DNA of 64,000 bases from the NCBI GenBank assembly GCA_947472885.1, contig CANJBX010000017.1:1-64000 (forward strand). Reading direction: 5' to 3'. Origin of the DNA: Hyphomicrobiaceae bacterium (GTDB lineage: Bacteria > Pseudomonadota > Alphaproteobacteria > Rhizobiales > Xanthobacteraceae). Each line of letters begins with the position of its first letter. Positions within the stretch are counted from its first letter, which is position 1. Position numbers and translations under genes: made by a program. The notes beneath the pieces are model-generated. The model saw nothing but the letters and a program-made list of their open reading frames with translations, was not told the DNA's origin and searched no databases. Below, piece by piece: positions 8,585 through 19,057 of this stretch.

Positions 8585-9817
8585 ATGACAAAGCGTGACG
8601 TGAAAAAGGTTGTCCTCGCCTACTCCGGCGGACTCGACACCTCGATCATCCTCAAGTGGCTGCAGACGACCTACGGCTGCGAGGTTGTGACGTTCACCGC
8701 CGACCTCGGCCAGGGTGGCGAGCTTGCTCCCGCGCGCGAGAAGGCGCTGCGCGCCGGCATCAAGCCGGAAAACATTTTCATCGAAGACGTGCGCGAGGAA
8801 TTTGTCCGCGATTACGTGTTCCCGATGTTCCGCGCCAACACACTGTATGAAGGCCTCTACCTGCTTGGCACTTCCATTGCGCGGCCGCTGATCTCCAAGA
8901 AGCAGATCGATATCGCCCGGAAGGTCGGCGCCGACGCGGTCTCTCATGGCGCCACCGGCAAGGGCAACGATCAGGTCCGGTTCGAGCTTTCCTATTACGC
9001 GCTCGATCCGTCCATCAAGATCATTGCGCCATGGCGCGAGTGGTCGTTCAAGGGCCGCGAGGAGCTGCTGCAGTTCGCGCGCGATCATCAGATCCAGATT
9101 GCCAAAGACAAGGAAGGCGAAGCGCCATTCTCCGTCGATGCCAACCTGCTGCACTCCTCGTCGGAAGGCAAAGTGCTGGAAGACCCGGCAAAGGAAGCGC
9201 CGTCAAGTGTCTATCAGCGCACGATCTCGCCGATGGATGCGCCCGACAAGGCGACCGAAGTCCGTATCGGCTTTGAAAAGGGCGATGCGGTTTCCATCGA
9301 CGGCCAGCAGATGTCGCCAGCCACGATCCTGACGAGGCTCAACGAACTCGGTCACGACAACGGCATCGGCCGGCTCGACCTCGTGGAAAACCGCTTCGTC
9401 GGCATGAAATCGCGCGGCGTTTACGAGACGCCCGGCGGCACCATCCTGCTCGCCGCCCATCGCGGCATTGAATCGATCACGCTCGATCGTGGCGCCGCGC
9501 ATCTCAAGGACGAGATCATGCCGCGCTACGCCGAACTCATCTACAACGGCATGTGGTTCACGCCGGAGCGCGAGATGCTGCAGGCACTGATCGACAAGAG
9601 CCAGGAGCATGTCGAAGGCGAAGTGCGGTTCAAGCTCTACAAGGGCAACGTCATGATGACGGGCCGCGAGAGCGTGAAGTCGCTGTATTCCTCCACGCTC
9701 GTCACGTTCGAGGACGACAAGGGCGCCTACGACCAGAAGGATGCCGAGGGCTTCATCAAGCTCAACGCACTCCGCCTGCGCACGCTCGGCCAGCGCAAGA
9801 AGAACCTGAAGCTGTAA
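8585..9817 (+). CDS. argG: Argininosuccinate synthase
   Basis: It joins citrulline and aspartate with ATP to give argininosuccinate in arginine synthesis. At 410 residues from the ATG at 8585 it is the normal length; a TTG at 8570 would add five residues. The N-terminal P-loop is [15 protein letters not shown], followed by [27 protein letters not shown] and APWREW, all typical. It stands alone, with about 260 upstream bases in which I see no clear element. Confidence 0.97.
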   Translation: MTKRDVKKVVLAYSGGLDTSIILKWLQTTYGCEVVTFTADLGQGGELAPAREKALRAGIKPENIFIEDVREEFVRDYVFPMFRANTLYEGLYLLGTSIARPLISKKQIDIARKVGADAVSHGATGKGNDQVRFELSYYALDPSIKIIAPWREWSFKGREELLQFARDHQIQIAKDKEGEAPFSVDANLLHSSSEGKVLEDPAKEAPSSVYQRTISPMDAPDKATEVRIGFEKGDAVSIDGQQMSPATILTRLNELGHDNGIGRLDLVENRFVGMKSRGVYETPGGTILLAAHRGIESITLDRGAAHLKDEIMPRYAELIYNGMWFTPEREMLQALIDKSQEHVEGEVRFKLYKGNVMMTGRESVKSLYSSTLVTFEDDKGAYDQKDAEGFIKLNALRLRTLGQRKKNLKL

Positions 9818-9876
9818 GGAATTTCAAACAATTTAGGCTAGGCCAGAGGCATCCTTTTACGTGAGGAATGCCATCG

Positions 9877-10860
9877 ATGGCTGGGCTGCGCGAACAGGTT
9901 ATCAGGGCCGGATTCGAAACGCTGTATTTCTCCGGCGCGCACAAGCTGCTGCGCCATTTCGTCGGCGGCGTCGGCGCGATCCTGACCCTGCATCATGTCC
10001 GTCCGGCGCGTGACGATGCGTTCCAGCCCAACCGCATTCTGGAAATCACCCCGGAATTTCTCGAACACCTCATCGTCGCGCTGCAGACCGCCGGCGTCGA
10101 TCTGGTCTCGCTCGATGAAGCGCATCGCCGCATTGCCGAAGGCGATTTCCGCCGCCGTTTCGCAGCCATCACACTCGACGACGGCTACCGCGACAACAAG
10201 GAATTCGCGTACCCTATCCTGAAGGCGAACGACGTTCCCTTCACGATCTATATTCCGACGAGCTTCATGGAGCGCGACGGCGAATTGTGGTGGCTGGTGC
10301 TGGAAGCCGTCATCGCTGGGAATCAATCCGTTTCGCTGCGCATGAACGGCGAGGACCGCACGTTGACCTGCGCGACAGCGGAAGAAAAGCAGGAAACCTT
10401 CGGCGCAATCTACTGGTGGCTGCGCAGCCTTGCGACCGAGACCGAAATCCGCGGCGCGGTGCGCGAACTCGCCGCCGACCCGCTGATGACCGTCGGCGCG
10501 CACACCATCAATCACGTCATCCTCGCCAAGACCGACGCAGACGTTGCGATTCGCGAAATCGAACAGGGCCGCGCGCTGATCGAACAGAGGCTCGGCATCA
10601 GGCCGATGCACTTCTCGTTCCCGTTCGGCGATCCGGCGTCAGCCGGTCCGCGCGAATTCGCAATGGCGAAGGAGTTGGGATTCAAAACCGCCGTGACGAC
10701 ACGCCCCGGCGTGCTGTTCCCGGAACACCGCGATCACCTGATGGCGCTACCGCGCATCTCGATCAACGGCGATTACCAGCGGCTTCGCTACGTGGACGTT
10801 CTCATGTCCGGCGCTGCGACCGCCGTCTGGAACGGCTTTCGGCGGATCAACGCGACGTGA
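9877..10860 (+). CDS. Polysaccharide deacetylase (NodB-type)
   Basis: This CE4-type hydrolase has about 327 residues. FAAITLDDGYRDN carries the first catalytic Asp-Asp pair, MTVGAHTINHVIL provides the His metal ligands, and FSFPFGDP is a later NodB motif. Such enzymes de-N-acetylate surface sugars. GTGAGG at 9861-9866 favours the ATG at 9877 over 9868. No signal peptide is evident, which suggests a cytoplasmic or membrane-associated step in glycan assembly. Its 3' end overlaps the convergent ATP-grasp gene by 114 bases. Confidence 0.85.
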   Translation: MAGLREQVIRAGFETLYFSGAHKLLRHFVGGVGAILTLHHVRPARDDAFQPNRILEITPEFLEHLIVALQTAGVDLVSLDEAHRRIAEGDFRRRFAAITLDDGYRDNKEFAYPILKANDVPFTIYIPTSFMERDGELWWLVLEAVIAGNQSVSLRMNGEDRTLTCATAEEKQETFGAIYWWLRSLATETEIRGAVRELAADPLMTVGAHTINHVILAKTDADVAIREIEQGRALIEQRLGIRPMHFSFPFGDPASAGPREFAMAKELGFKTAVTTRPGVLFPEHRDHLMALPRISINGDYQRLRYVDVLMSGAATAVWNGFRRINAT

Positions 10861-12036
10861 CAAAAAACGCCAGATTGCCAGCGGAAAATCGACCAGCGCC
10901 GGCAGCGGGTCGTCACTGGCGAATGCCGCGAATCCCAGCGGGAAATGGAACGACCGGATGTACATCGCCGGCGAGGTAATGCCTGCGAGCATTTCCTGGC
11001 ACACCGCGGCGATGTCCTTCGACACATACACCCACGATGTGCCGGCGCGGCCACGGGACGGCGCAACGCGCTCGCCCATCGCCAGCTGCCACTGGATGTA
11101 GGCGAAGTCTACACCCGCCAGTTCGCCCAGCGCATTCCAGGTCCAGACCCGCGGATTGACGTCGAGAATCTTGTGCACGCCGTCGCGGGCGTCATACTTG
11201 AATTCGATCTCGACCAGGCCGCTGTAATTGAGCGATGTGAGGAACACGCAGGCCGCCTGCTCGACTTCGTCCTGCTCGACGGATTCGACGAACGTGCCGG
11301 TGCCGAACTCCATTGGAAACTGACGTGTGCGCCGCGCAATCATCGAGGCGACGGGCACGCCATCTTTCCAGACGCCGGTATAGGACAGTTGCGTCGCGCC
11401 GCCGCCGGGGATCATTTCCTGCAGCACAATGTTCTCAGGCCCGACAAGGGCCGCGGCCTCGTCGTACTTCGCCACAAGTTCGGCGCTATCCGCCACGGCC
11501 CAGGCCTTCGCCTGCGTCAGCGCATTCATGCCTTCCTTCATGGAAGGCTTGAGGATCATCGGGAACGTGCCGTCGAGCCGCGCGGCTTCATCGCGATTTT
11601 TCGGCGAATAGCTTTTGGGATGGCCAATGCCAAGCGTGGCGGCGCGCGCATACATCAGGCGCTTGTCTGCAGCGATCCTCGTTACGTCCCACGGCGGCGT
11701 GATCAGGCGGAATATATCCGACAGCGCGGCATGATGTTGCGCGACGAGTTTTACCTCGCGGTCGCCGGCGGGATACAGCACCCAGCCGCTGAGGCCGTGC
11801 TGCGCGGCAAGCGCGAGCAGATGCTCGGCGGCCTGCGCGTCCTCGGGCCCGTTCCAGTACAGCGTGCGCTGCGTGTAGCGCGAGAACTTCGCAATGATCT
11901 TGTCGTCGGTGAGGAACCAGACCGGAATGCCGCGGCGGCCCAGACTGCGCGCAACACCGAGGCTGCCGTGCTCGCCGCCGATGATCAGCGCGCCGGCTTT
12001 AGGTGAAGCGGGTGCATCGTATTTGTTCAAAAACAT
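10747..12036 (-). CDS. ATP-grasp ligase of a surface-glycan group
   Basis: This carbamoyl-phosphate-synthase-like ATP-grasp protein has 429 residues. The N-terminal half has GALIIGGEHGSLGVARSLGRRGIPVWFLT (a pre-ATP-grasp fold). The grasp domain has KRLMYARAATLGI, FPMILKPSMKEGMN, VLQEMIPGGG and the metal-binding VEIEFKYD and ILDVNPRVWTWNALG. Relatives occur beside glycosyltransferases and polysaccharide deacetylases; the product is unknown. The C-terminal ~38 residues lie inside the opposite-strand deacetylase gene and look unstructured, so the stop may have drifted. A GTG at 12039 gives one more residue. Confidence 0.8.
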   Translation of the reverse strand: MFLNKYDAPASPKAGALIIGGEHGSLGVARSLGRRGIPVWFLTDDKIIAKFSRYTQRTLYWNGPEDAQAAEHLLALAAQHGLSGWVLYPAGDREVKLVAQHHAALSDIFRLITPPWDVTRIAADKRLMYARAATLGIGHPKSYSPKNRDEAARLDGTFPMILKPSMKEGMNALTQAKAWAVADSAELVAKYDEAAALVGPENIVLQEMIPGGGATQLSYTGVWKDGVPVASMIARRTRQFPMEFGTGTFVESVEQDEVEQAACVFLTSLNYSGLVEIEFKYDARDGVHKILDVNPRVWTWNALGELAGVDFAYIQWQLAMGERVAPSRGRAGTSWVYVSKDIAAVCQEMLAGITSPAMYIRSFHFPLGFAAFASDDPLPALVDFPLAIWRFLSRRVDPPKAVPDGGRSAGHENVHVAKPLVIAVDRDAR

Positions 12037-12271
12037 CACTTAAATTACTGCGCTGGACATTGGCTCAGACGTAAGATTTGCGATCCAAGCTCTTTGTCCA
12101 GAGCGTTTTTACTAGCAGCCGCCACTTAACGAACAAACAAATGGAACCCTCGAGATTCTCCGGTGCCTCAGCAGGCATCGTTAATTTCGGGTTAAATAAA
12201 CCCGGGTTACACATCGAATGTTAAGACTGCGATGCTAAACGAAGGCCGTAGAACCAGCGAGGGTTTGTACG

Positions 12272-13102
12272 TTGCCGACAGTCATCGCAGTCCTGGTTGC
12301 GGCCTACAATGCCGACAAGACCATTCGTGAGGCCGTCGAAAGCGTGCTTTCCGGTTCGCTGACCTGCGATGTCCATGTCGTTGACGATTGCAGCGCAACG
12401 CCGGTGGCGGACCTGCTCTCCGGCTACGATAACGTCGAAGTGATCCGGCTCAAGCGCAATCGCGGCCCGGCCGTGGCGCGCAACATCGGCCTCTCGAAAA
12501 TTCTGGCGAAGCAATACGACTATGTCGCGATCATGGACGCCGACGACATCTCGATGCCGAACCGGCTGGCGAAGCAGGTCTGCTTTCTCGACAAGCATCC
12601 GCGCGTCGGCGCTGTCGGAAGCTGGACCCGGCATTTCGACGAACATTCGGGCGAAGCCACGCTCTATCGCCAGCGCCCGGCCGACTCCGCCGCAATCCGC
12701 AATTTGATGTTCTTCAATACCGGCATTTCGCACGCGAGTGCGGTGTTCCGCATCGATGCGTTACGCACGGTCGGCATTTATTCGGAAAATTATCCGGCGG
12801 CAGAAGACTATGAATTGCTGCGAAGGATCGGCGCGAAATACGACCTCGCCAACGTGCCGGAATATCTCTTGGCCTATCGCGTGCCGTCGCAGGGCCAGTC
12901 GCTCGGCCGCCGCCGCCGCCAGCTCATCGACCGGCTGAAAATCCAGCTACGTTATTTCGCGCCGCTGAACTGGCGGGCCTGGGCCGGCGTTGCCCAGACC
13001 GTCGTGTCATTGGTAGCGCCGGTGAAGCTGGTGCATGCCATCAAGCTGAAAGTGCTGCACCGCCAGATCGCTACACCTGACGCTCGACCATCTTCTTCTT
13101 GA
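12272..13102 (+). CDS. Family 2 glycosyltransferase
   Basis: This inverting GT-A glycosyltransferase has 276 residues and reads [47 protein letters not shown] and [13 protein letters not shown] (the DxD motif), then [11 protein letters not shown]. The start is TTG, preceded by GCGAGGG at a proper distance; no ATG or GTG fits better. It is divergent from the ATP-grasp gene across 235 bases and probably part of the same glycan pathway. Its last 32 bases overlap the end of sdhB on the other strand. Confidence 0.88.
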   Translation: MPTVIAVLVAAYNADKTIREAVESVLSGSLTCDVHVVDDCSATPVADLLSGYDNVEVIRLKRNRGPAVARNIGLSKILAKQYDYVAIMDADDISMPNRLAKQVCFLDKHPRVGAVGSWTRHFDEHSGEATLYRQRPADSAAIRNLMFFNTGISHASAVFRIDALRTVGIYSENYPAAEDYELLRRIGAKYDLANVPEYLLAYRVPSQGQSLGRRRRQLIDRLKIQLRYFAPLNWRAWAGVAQTVVSLVAPVKLVHAIKLKVLHRQIATPDARPSSS

Positions 13103-13859
13103 TTTCCGCAATCGCCTTGGCCGGATTGAGATGCTTCGGACAGGTGTTCGCGCAATTCATGATGGTGTGGCAGCGATAAAGCCGGAACGGATCTTCCAGA
13201 TTGTCGAGCCGTTCGCCGGTCGCCTCGTCGCGTGAATCGATGATCCAGCGATAGGCTTGCAGCAAGACCGCCGGGCCGAGGAAGCGGTCTGAATTCCACC
13301 AGTAGCTTGGGCACGCCGTCGAGCAGCACGCGCACAGGATGCACTCGTAGAGGCCGTCGAGCTTCTGGCGCTCTTCGTGGCTCTGCTGCCATTCCTTTTC
13401 CGGCGTCGGCGAGGTCGTCTTGAGCCACGGCTGGATCGAAGCGTGCTGGGCATAGAAATTGGTCAGGTCCGGCACAAGGTCCTTCACCACCGGCTGGTGC
13501 GGCAACGGATAGACCTTCACCGTCGCGGAAATATCCTTCATGTCCTTGGTGCAGGCGAGCGTGTTGCCGCCGTCCACGTTCATGGCGCACGAACCGCAAA
13601 CGCCTTCACGGCACGACCGGCGAAACGTCAGCGACGGATCGACCTTGTTCTTGATCCAGATCAGCGCGTCGAGAACCATCGGGCCGCAATCGTCGAGATC
13701 GACGGTGTAGGTGTCCATGCGTGGATTTTCGCCGGTATCCGGGTCAAAGCGATAGACCAGATAGTCGCGCGTGCCCTTGTCGCCCTTCACCTTGGCCGGC
13801 ATCGGCCACTTCTTGCCGACGGTGACCTTGGAGTTCTTCGGCAGTGCAAATTCAGCCAT
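13071..13859 (-). CDS. sdhB: Succinate dehydrogenase iron-sulfur subunit
   Basis: It carries electrons from SdhA flavin to quinone. From MAEFALPKN it is 262 residues. The [2Fe-2S] ligands are in [17 protein letters not shown], the [4Fe-4S] ligands in [13 protein letters not shown], and the [3Fe-4S] ligands in [18 protein letters not shown] longer frame upstream (to 13970) overlaps sdhA and is not needed. It is the last gene of sdhCDAB, two bases after the sdhA stop. Confidence 0.97.
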   Translation of the reverse strand: MAEFALPKNSKVTVGKKWPMPAKVKGDKGTRDYLVYRFDPDTGENPRMDTYTVDLDDCGPMVLDALIWIKNKVDPSLTFRRSCREGVCGSCAMNVDGGNTLACTKDMKDISATVKVYPLPHQPVVKDLVPDLTNFYAQHASIQPWLKTTSPTPEKEWQQSHEERQKLDGLYECILCACCSTACPSYWWNSDRFLGPAVLLQAYRWIIDSRDEATGERLDNLEDPFRLYRCHTIMNCANTCPKHLNPAKAIAEIKKKMVERQV

Positions 13860-13861
13860 GG

Positions 13862-15691
13862 TCAGTAAACCCGCGCTTTTGGTTCGATGTAGGCAATGTC
13901 GTTCGTCATCGTGTAGGTGTGTACCGGCCGTGAATCGAGCGTGACCTTGAAGCTCTTGGGGTCGAGCCACGCCAGCGAGTGCGTCATCCAGTTCTTGTCG
14001 TCACGGTCGGGGAAGTCCTCGCGCGCATGTGCGCCACGGCTTTCCTTGCGGTTGACGGCGCTATCCATGGTCACGACGGCCTGCGCGATCAGGTTGTCGA
14101 ACTCGAGCGTCTCGATCAGGTCGGTGTTCCAGATCAGCGAACGGTCGGTGACCTTGATGTCCGGCAGGCCTGCGACCACTTCGTGAATCTTCTTCGAGCC
14201 TTCTTCCAGCACCTCGCCGGTGCGGAACACGGCGCAGTTCGTCTGCATCACATCCTGCATCCGGGCGCGCAGCACCGCAGTCGGCGTGCCGCCATTGGCG
14301 TGACGCAGATGGTCGAGCCGCGACAACGCCTTGTCGGCGGAGTCCTTCGGCAGGTCCGGTTGCCGCTCGTTCGGCTTGATCGTTTCGGCGCAGCGCAGCC
14401 CGGCCGCGCGGCCGAACACGACAAGGTCGATCAGCGAGTTTGAGCCGAGACGGTTGGCGCCGTGGACCGACACGCAGCCGGCTTCGCCGAGCGCCATCAG
14501 GCCGGGGATGATCGAGTCATCGTTGCCGTCGCGCTTGGTCAGCGCCTCGCCATGATAGTTCGTGGCGATGCCGCCCATGTTGTAGTGCACGGTCGGGATA
14601 ACGGGGATCGGCTCGCGGGTGACATCGACGCCCGCGAAAATGCGCGCGCTCTCCGAAATGCCCGGCAGGCGTTCCGCCAACACCTTGGGATCGAGATGGT
14701 CGAGATGCAGGAAGATGTGATCCTTCTTGGCGCCGACGCCGCGGCCTTCGCGGATTTCAATGGTCATCGCGCGCGAGACAACATCGCGCGAGGCGAGGTC
14801 CTTCGCCGACGGTGCGTAACGCTCCATGAAGCGCTCGCCTTCGGAATTGGTGAGATAACCGCCCTCGCCGCGTGAACCTTCGGTGATGAGACAGCCCGAA
14901 CCGTAGATGCCGGTCGGGTGGAACTGCACGAATTCCATGTCCTGCAACGGCAGGCCGGCACGCAGCGCCATCGCACCGCCATCGCCGGTGCAGGTGTGCG
15001 CCGAGGTGCAGGAGAAATAGGCGCGGCCATAACCGCCAGTCGCGAGGATCGTGGTGTGGCCCCGGAAGCGATGCAGCGTGCCGTCGTCGAGCTTGAGCGC
15101 GATCACGCCACGGCAGCGGCCTTCGTCGTCCATGATGAGGTCGAGCGCGAAATACTCGATAAAGAATTCGGCCTGATGCTTGAGCGCCGCGCCATAGAGC
15201 GTGTGCAGGATGGCGTGGCCGGTACGGTCGGCGGCCGCGGCGGTGCGCTGCGCGGTGCCCTTGCCGTAATGGGTGGTCATGCCGCCGAACGGACGCTGGT
15301 AGATCTTGCCGTTCTCAAGCCGCGAGAACGGCACGCCCCAGTGCTCGAGTTCGTAGACAGCAGCCGGCGCGTTGCGGCAGAGATATTCGATGGAGTCCTG
15401 GTCGCCGAGCCAGTCGGCGCCCTTGACGGTGTCGTACATGTGCCAGCGCCAGTCGTCCTCGCCCATGTTGCCGAGCGACGCCGAGATGCCGCCCTGCGCC
15501 GCGACCGTGTGCGAGCGCGTCGGAAACACCTTGGTGATGCAGGCGGTCTTCAATCCAGCTTCGCTGCAACCGACGACGGCGCGCAGGCCGGAGCCGCCGG
15601 CGCCAACAACGATCACATCATAGGTATGGTCTTCAATCGGATAGGCGCGGCCATTGTAGTTCGGCGCGCCATTTCCACCGTTAGTCGCCAT
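13862..15691 (-). CDS. sdhA: Succinate dehydrogenase flavoprotein subunit
   Basis: It oxidises succinate to fumarate. The product has 609 residues from [19 protein letters not shown]. The FAD-binding start is [17 protein letters not shown], the covalent-FAD His is in [10 protein letters not shown], and [27 protein letters not shown] and [18 protein letters not shown] are catalytic-site motifs. The upstream extension in the same frame (to 15757) runs into sdhD and lacks family match, so the 15691 start is preferred. Confidence 0.97.
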   Translation of the reverse strand: MATNGGNGAPNYNGRAYPIEDHTYDVIVVGAGGSGLRAVVGCSEAGLKTACITKVFPTRSHTVAAQGGISASLGNMGEDDWRWHMYDTVKGADWLGDQDSIEYLCRNAPAAVYELEHWGVPFSRLENGKIYQRPFGGMTTHYGKGTAQRTAAAADRTGHAILHTLYGAALKHQAEFFIEYFALDLIMDDEGRCRGVIALKLDDGTLHRFRGHTTILATGGYGRAYFSCTSAHTCTGDGGAMALRAGLPLQDMEFVQFHPTGIYGSGCLITEGSRGEGGYLTNSEGERFMERYAPSAKDLASRDVVSRAMTIEIREGRGVGAKKDHIFLHLDHLDPKVLAERLPGISESARIFAGVDVTREPIPVIPTVHYNMGGIATNYHGEALTKRDGNDDSIIPGLMALGEAGCVSVHGANRLGSNSLIDLVVFGRAAGLRCAETIKPNERQPDLPKDSADKALSRLDHLRHANGGTPTAVLRARMQDVMQTNCAVFRTGEVLEEGSKKIHEVVAGLPDIKVTDRSLIWNTDLIETLEFDNLIAQAVVTMDSAVNRKESRGAHAREDFPDRDDKNWMTHSLAWLDPKSFKVTLDSRPVHTYTMTNDIAYIEPKARVY

Positions 15692-15695
15692 CAGT

Positions 15696-16091
15696 TCACA
15701 CTCCGAACGAAAGTTTGAGAATGGCGAATGCCGAGGCGAGGCCAATGGCAATCGCATAAAAGGTGTTGAGCATCACGAGCGCGAACTTCATCTTTTCTTC
15801 GTGCACGTAATCCTCGATCACGACCTGCATGCCGATGCGCATGTGCGTGGCGACCGAGAAGATGAACAGCAGCATGATGATGGCAATCAGCGGTGAGCCA
15901 AGGATCTGCGCCGCCGCTGCATGGTTGCGGCCAAGGAGCGCAATCACGATCACGATGCCGGCAATCGTCAGCGGCACATTGGCGACCGCCGTCATGCGCT
16001 GACGCCAGAAATGTTCGGTGCCGGACCTGGCGGAGCCGAGGCCACGCACGCGGGCGAGCGGCGTGCGCATGTTGTGGTTCGGTGCGCCCAT
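15696..16091 (-). CDS. sdhD: Succinate dehydrogenase membrane anchor subunit D
   Basis: The product has 131 residues from [21 protein letters not shown]. It has three predicted membrane helices (about 35-55, 62-82 and 107-128), with [17 protein letters not shown] containing the heme-ligand His region. Its ATG overlaps the sdhC stop by one base (TAATG), showing translational coupling. Confidence 0.9.
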   Translation of the reverse strand: MGAPNHNMRTPLARVRGLGSARSGTEHFWRQRMTAVANVPLTIAGIVIVIALLGRNHAAAAQILGSPLIAIIMLLFIFSVATHMRIGMQVVIEDYVHEEKMKFALVMLNTFYAIAIGLASAFAILKLSFGV

Positions 16092-16513
16092 TACCGCAAC
16101 CCTCCCGTGAAGAAGTAGACGACGATCCAGATCAGGAGGGTCAGCGTCACCGAGCCGACGACCGTGGCCCAGGAAAGCCATTCGCGGCCTTCGCGGTCGA
16201 GGCCGACGATCATGTCCCAGATCAGGTGGCGGATGCCGCCGAGCATGTGGTGGAGCAGCGCCCAAGTGTAACCGAACAGCACGAGCCGTCCGATCCAGCT
16301 TCCGGCGAGCATTTGAAAATTCGAATAGGCGTTCGGGCCGCTCGCCACCGCGATCAGCCACCACGCCAGCAATGCCGTACCGAAATAAAGTCCGGTGCCG
16401 GTGACGCGATGCGCAATCGACATCGCCATGGTGATTGGCCACTTGTAGATCGTCAGATGTGGCGAGAGAGGCCGGACGGGAGCGCGCGGCGCAGAGGAGG
16501 GAGCTTCAGCCAT
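16091..16513 (-). CDS. sdhC: Succinate dehydrogenase cytochrome b556 subunit
   Basis: The product has 140 residues from MAEAPSSAPRAPVRPLSPH. The family signature RPLSPHLTIYKWPITMAMSIAHRVTG is visible, then three membrane helices and the heme-ligand region LLHHMLGGIRHLIWD. A TTG at 16564 would add 17 residues, but the ATG at 16513 has GGAA at a good distance and matches homologue length. It is the first gene of sdhCDAB. Confidence 0.93.
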   Translation of the reverse strand: MAEAPSSAPRAPVRPLSPHLTIYKWPITMAMSIAHRVTGTGLYFGTALLAWWLIAVASGPNAYSNFQMLAGSWIGRLVLFGYTWALLHHMLGGIRHLIWDMIVGLDREGREWLSWATVVGSVTLTLLIWIVVYFFTGGLR

Positions 16514-16784
16514 CGTTTCAAGTTCCGCAGCCACGGCCCGAAGGCGCGGCAGATTGATTTTCAAGTCGTCGAACGGCTTGTCCGGCAGGCTCGCCGCACA
16601 TCGCGCGTGGAGAACGCACGTAACCGAATTAGGCCTCCGGCGACAAATCAGGGCAGCTATTCACGAAAAGATCAGGCCCGCCCTGAACTTCGCCGATTGC
16701 GAATCTTTAGACTTGTAATTCCCCAGAAACAATGGAGATTTAATAGATCCTACCTTCGCCAAATACGAAGGGTGCCTTTGCCGG
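16514..16784. promoter_or_regulatory. Divergent control region of sdhCDAB and the LysR gene
   Basis: This 271-base spacer separates sdhC (minus) from the LysR gene (plus). It must hold both promoters. I could not single out a confident -35/-10 pair or a LysR operator by eye. The part near 16661-16760 is more AT-rich than its surroundings. Confidence 0.4.
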
Positions 16785-17675
16785 ATGCGCTTTGACCTGA
16801 TCGATCTCAGCCTGTTTCGCCACATCGTGGAGGCGGGCAGCATTACCCACGGTTCGGCGCGTGCAAACCTTGCATTGGGCGCGGCCTCGACCCGTGTCCG
16901 CAACATGGAAGATACGCTGGGCGCGCCGCTCCTGACGCGCTGGCGGCAGGGCGTCTCCCCGACCCAGGCAGGACGCGCCCTGCTCGCCCATGCCCGCACC
17001 ATGCTGAGCCAGGCCGAGCGGCTGCGCGAGGATCTTGGCGCCTACGCCGGCGGGCTGGCCGGTCAGGTGCGGCTTTTATCGAATACCAATGCGCTAGCGG
17101 AATTCCTCCCCGAAGCGCTGAGTTCGTTCCTCGCCTCGCATCCCAATATCAGCGTCGATCTGGAAGAGCGCCTGAGCGACGAAATCGTCGGGCTGATCGC
17201 CGAAGGCGTCGGCGATATTGGCATCGTCGCCGGCACGGTCGATACCGGCGCGCTGGAGACCTATCCGTTCCGCAAGGACAAGTTCGTCCTCGTCGTCAGC
17301 CGCGGTCATCCGCTGGCGGGCCGAAAGTCCGTGCCGTTCGCCGAAACGCTGGACCAGAATTTCGTCGGCATCGACCGGGCGCGCGCGATCCAGCGCTTTC
17401 TTGCCGACAAGGCGGCGCGCATTGGCAAAACCTTGCGGCTGCGCATCCAGTTACGCTCGTTCGACGCGGTGTGCCGCCTCGTCGAAAGCAACGTCGGCAT
17501 CGGCATCGTGCCGGAGACGAGCGCGCGGCGCGCCGCCAAGACCATCGACATCGGCATCATCGCGCTGGCCGACGCCTGGGCGGTGCGCGATCTGACGATC
17601 TGCGTGCGAAAACTTGACGGACTCCCCGCCTATGCGCGCGAACTCGTCACCCACATGCGCTCGGATGCGGCATGA
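16785..17675 (+). CDS. LysR-family transcriptional regulator
   Basis: The product has 296 residues. The N-terminal winged helix reads MRFDLIDLSLFRHIVEAGSITHGSARANLALGAASTRVRNMEDTLGAPLLTR, with the usual PTQAGRALL end. The C-terminal effector domain starts near residue 90 (GQVRLLSNTNALAEFLP). It is probably divergent from and independent of sdh, and its stop overlaps the start of the RidA gene by four bases (ATGA), so the two are co-expressed. Target genes and effector cannot be told. Confidence 0.9.
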   Translation: MRFDLIDLSLFRHIVEAGSITHGSARANLALGAASTRVRNMEDTLGAPLLTRWRQGVSPTQAGRALLAHARTMLSQAERLREDLGAYAGGLAGQVRLLSNTNALAEFLPEALSSFLASHPNISVDLEERLSDEIVGLIAEGVGDIGIVAGTVDTGALETYPFRKDKFVLVVSRGHPLAGRKSVPFAETLDQNFVGIDRARAIQRFLADKAARIGKTLRLRIQLRSFDAVCRLVESNVGIGIVPETSARRAAKTIDIGIIALADAWAVRDLTICVRKLDGLPAYARELVTHMRSDAA

Positions 17676-18061
17676 CACGGCGGCTGATCTCCACCGGCTC
17701 GCCATTTGAAAAGGCCGCGGGCTACAGCCGCGCCGTTGTCGATGGCGATATGTGTTTCATCGCCGGCACCACCGGCTACGATTACACCACCATGCAGATG
17801 CCCGCGGGCGTCACCGCGCAAACCCGCAACTGCTTTCGCACCATCGAAGGCGTGCTGAATGACGCAGGCTTCGCGCTCGGCGACATTGTCCGCGTCGTTT
17901 ATTACCTGCTCGATGTGAAGGATGCCGATGCCGTGTTTGCCGTCAGCGGCGACCTGCTGCGCGACATTCGCCCTGCCGGTACGATCCTGGTCGTGGCCGG
18001 ATTGCTGAAGCCCGAAATGCGCGTCGAAATCGAAGTGACGGCGAAACGCCATACTTCATAG
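17672..18061 (+). CDS. RidA/YjgF-family protein
   Basis: The product has 129 residues with the RidA fold: GYSRAVVDGDMCFIAGTTGYDY, ALGDIVRVVYYLLDVKDAD, and a C-terminal GLLKPEMRVEIEVTAKR where the catalytic Arg-Glu pattern (MRVEIEV) lies. RidA proteins deaminate reactive enamines and imines. It is coupled to the LysR gene by an ATGA overlap, which suggests a role in the pathway that regulator controls. Confidence 0.85.
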   Translation: MTRRLISTGSPFEKAAGYSRAVVDGDMCFIAGTTGYDYTTMQMPAGVTAQTRNCFRTIEGVLNDAGFALGDIVRVVYYLLDVKDADAVFAVSGDLLRDIRPAGTILVVAGLLKPEMRVEIEVTAKRHTS

Positions 18062-18323
18062 GGATTTTTGCGCAAACGCGCGCATGAACGTTCTTGCGCC
18101 GCATTAGTTTCAATTCCCGCAAAAAATAATAAAGGATACCATTGTGGTTCACGAGCGCGTGAGAGTCGCGCAAACGTGCAACCGCGCGCAAAGCGATCCG
18201 TAGCTTGCTCTGACGACAAAATAAAACGCACGCGCCAACGACGGCGACGTTCGTTCAATGCGTCGCATCGTCCGCAAGCAAACGCTGCGGGGAAACCCCT
18301 ATCGCTTTCCGAGGAGAGTCAAC

Positions 18324-18902
18324 ATGTCCAAGCGCTTCAATCTGCTTGCTGCCACCGCCGCCATCGCACTCGTTGCCGGCGCCGCCAGCATCGTTGCTCC
18401 CGCCATCGCGCAGGAAAAGACCGTCATGGTCGGCGGCGCTGCGATGTTCCCCTCGAAGAACATCATCGAGAACGCGGTGAACTCGAAGGACCACACCACC
18501 CTCGTCGCAGCCGTGAAGGCTGCCGGCCTCGTCGATACGCTTTCGGGCAAGGGCCCGTTCACGGTGTTCGCACCGACCAACGCCGCATTCGCGAAACTGC
18601 CGGCCGGCACGGTCGACAATCTCGTGAAGCCGGAGAACAAGGCGACGCTGACCAAGATCCTGACCTGCCACGTCGTCGCGGCTGATGCGATGTCGATGGC
18701 AATCAAGAAGATGGTCGCCGACGACAAGGGCGCACACAAGGTCAAGACCGTTGGCGGCTGCGTGCTGACCGCCAAGACCGCGGGCGACAAGATCACCCTG
18801 ACCGACGAGAAGGGCCAGGTTGCCACCGTGACCATCGCCGACGTCAAGCAGTCGAATGGCGTGATCCACGTCATCGACACCGTGTTGCTGCCGGCTTCGT
18901 AA
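18324..18902 (+). CDS. Secreted fasciclin (FAS1) domain protein
   Basis: The product has 192 residues: a signal peptide MSKRFNLLAATAAIALVAGAASIVAPAIAQ, then one FAS1 domain with DHTTLVAAVKAAGLVDTLSGKGPFTVFAPTNAAFAKLP, LTCHVVAADAM and SNGVIHVIDTVLLP (the H2/YH-type motif). GAGGAGAG (18311-18318) fixes the ATG at 18324; an in-frame start at 18258 is unlikely. Bacterial FAS1 proteins act in adhesion or cell-surface binding. A near-perfect terminator follows. Confidence 0.92.
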   Translation: MSKRFNLLAATAAIALVAGAASIVAPAIAQEKTVMVGGAAMFPSKNIIENAVNSKDHTTLVAAVKAAGLVDTLSGKGPFTVFAPTNAAFAKLPAGTVDNLVKPENKATLTKILTCHVVAADAMSMAIKKMVADDKGAHKVKTVGGCVLTAKTAGDKITLTDEKGQVATVTIADVKQSNGVIHVIDTVLLPAS

Positions 18903-18917
18903 CCGGCGAAATCCAGC

Positions 18918-18947
18918 CGGCCGGGAGCAATCCCGGCCGGTTTTTCG
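18918..18947 (+). terminator. Terminator after the fasciclin gene
   Basis: CCGGCCGGGA (18918-18927) pairs perfectly with TCCCGGCCGG (18932-18941) around a GCAA tetraloop, followed by TTTTTCG. Confidence 0.92.
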
Positions 18948-19057
18948 TTCACGTCCCTGGCCCGAAACGTGAGTGCGGGTGCATCGCGTGTGAACGACAT
19001 CGGCTGTGGAACTTGCTACGGTGCAAAAGCGCACGACGAACCGTGCTAGAGGCAAAC

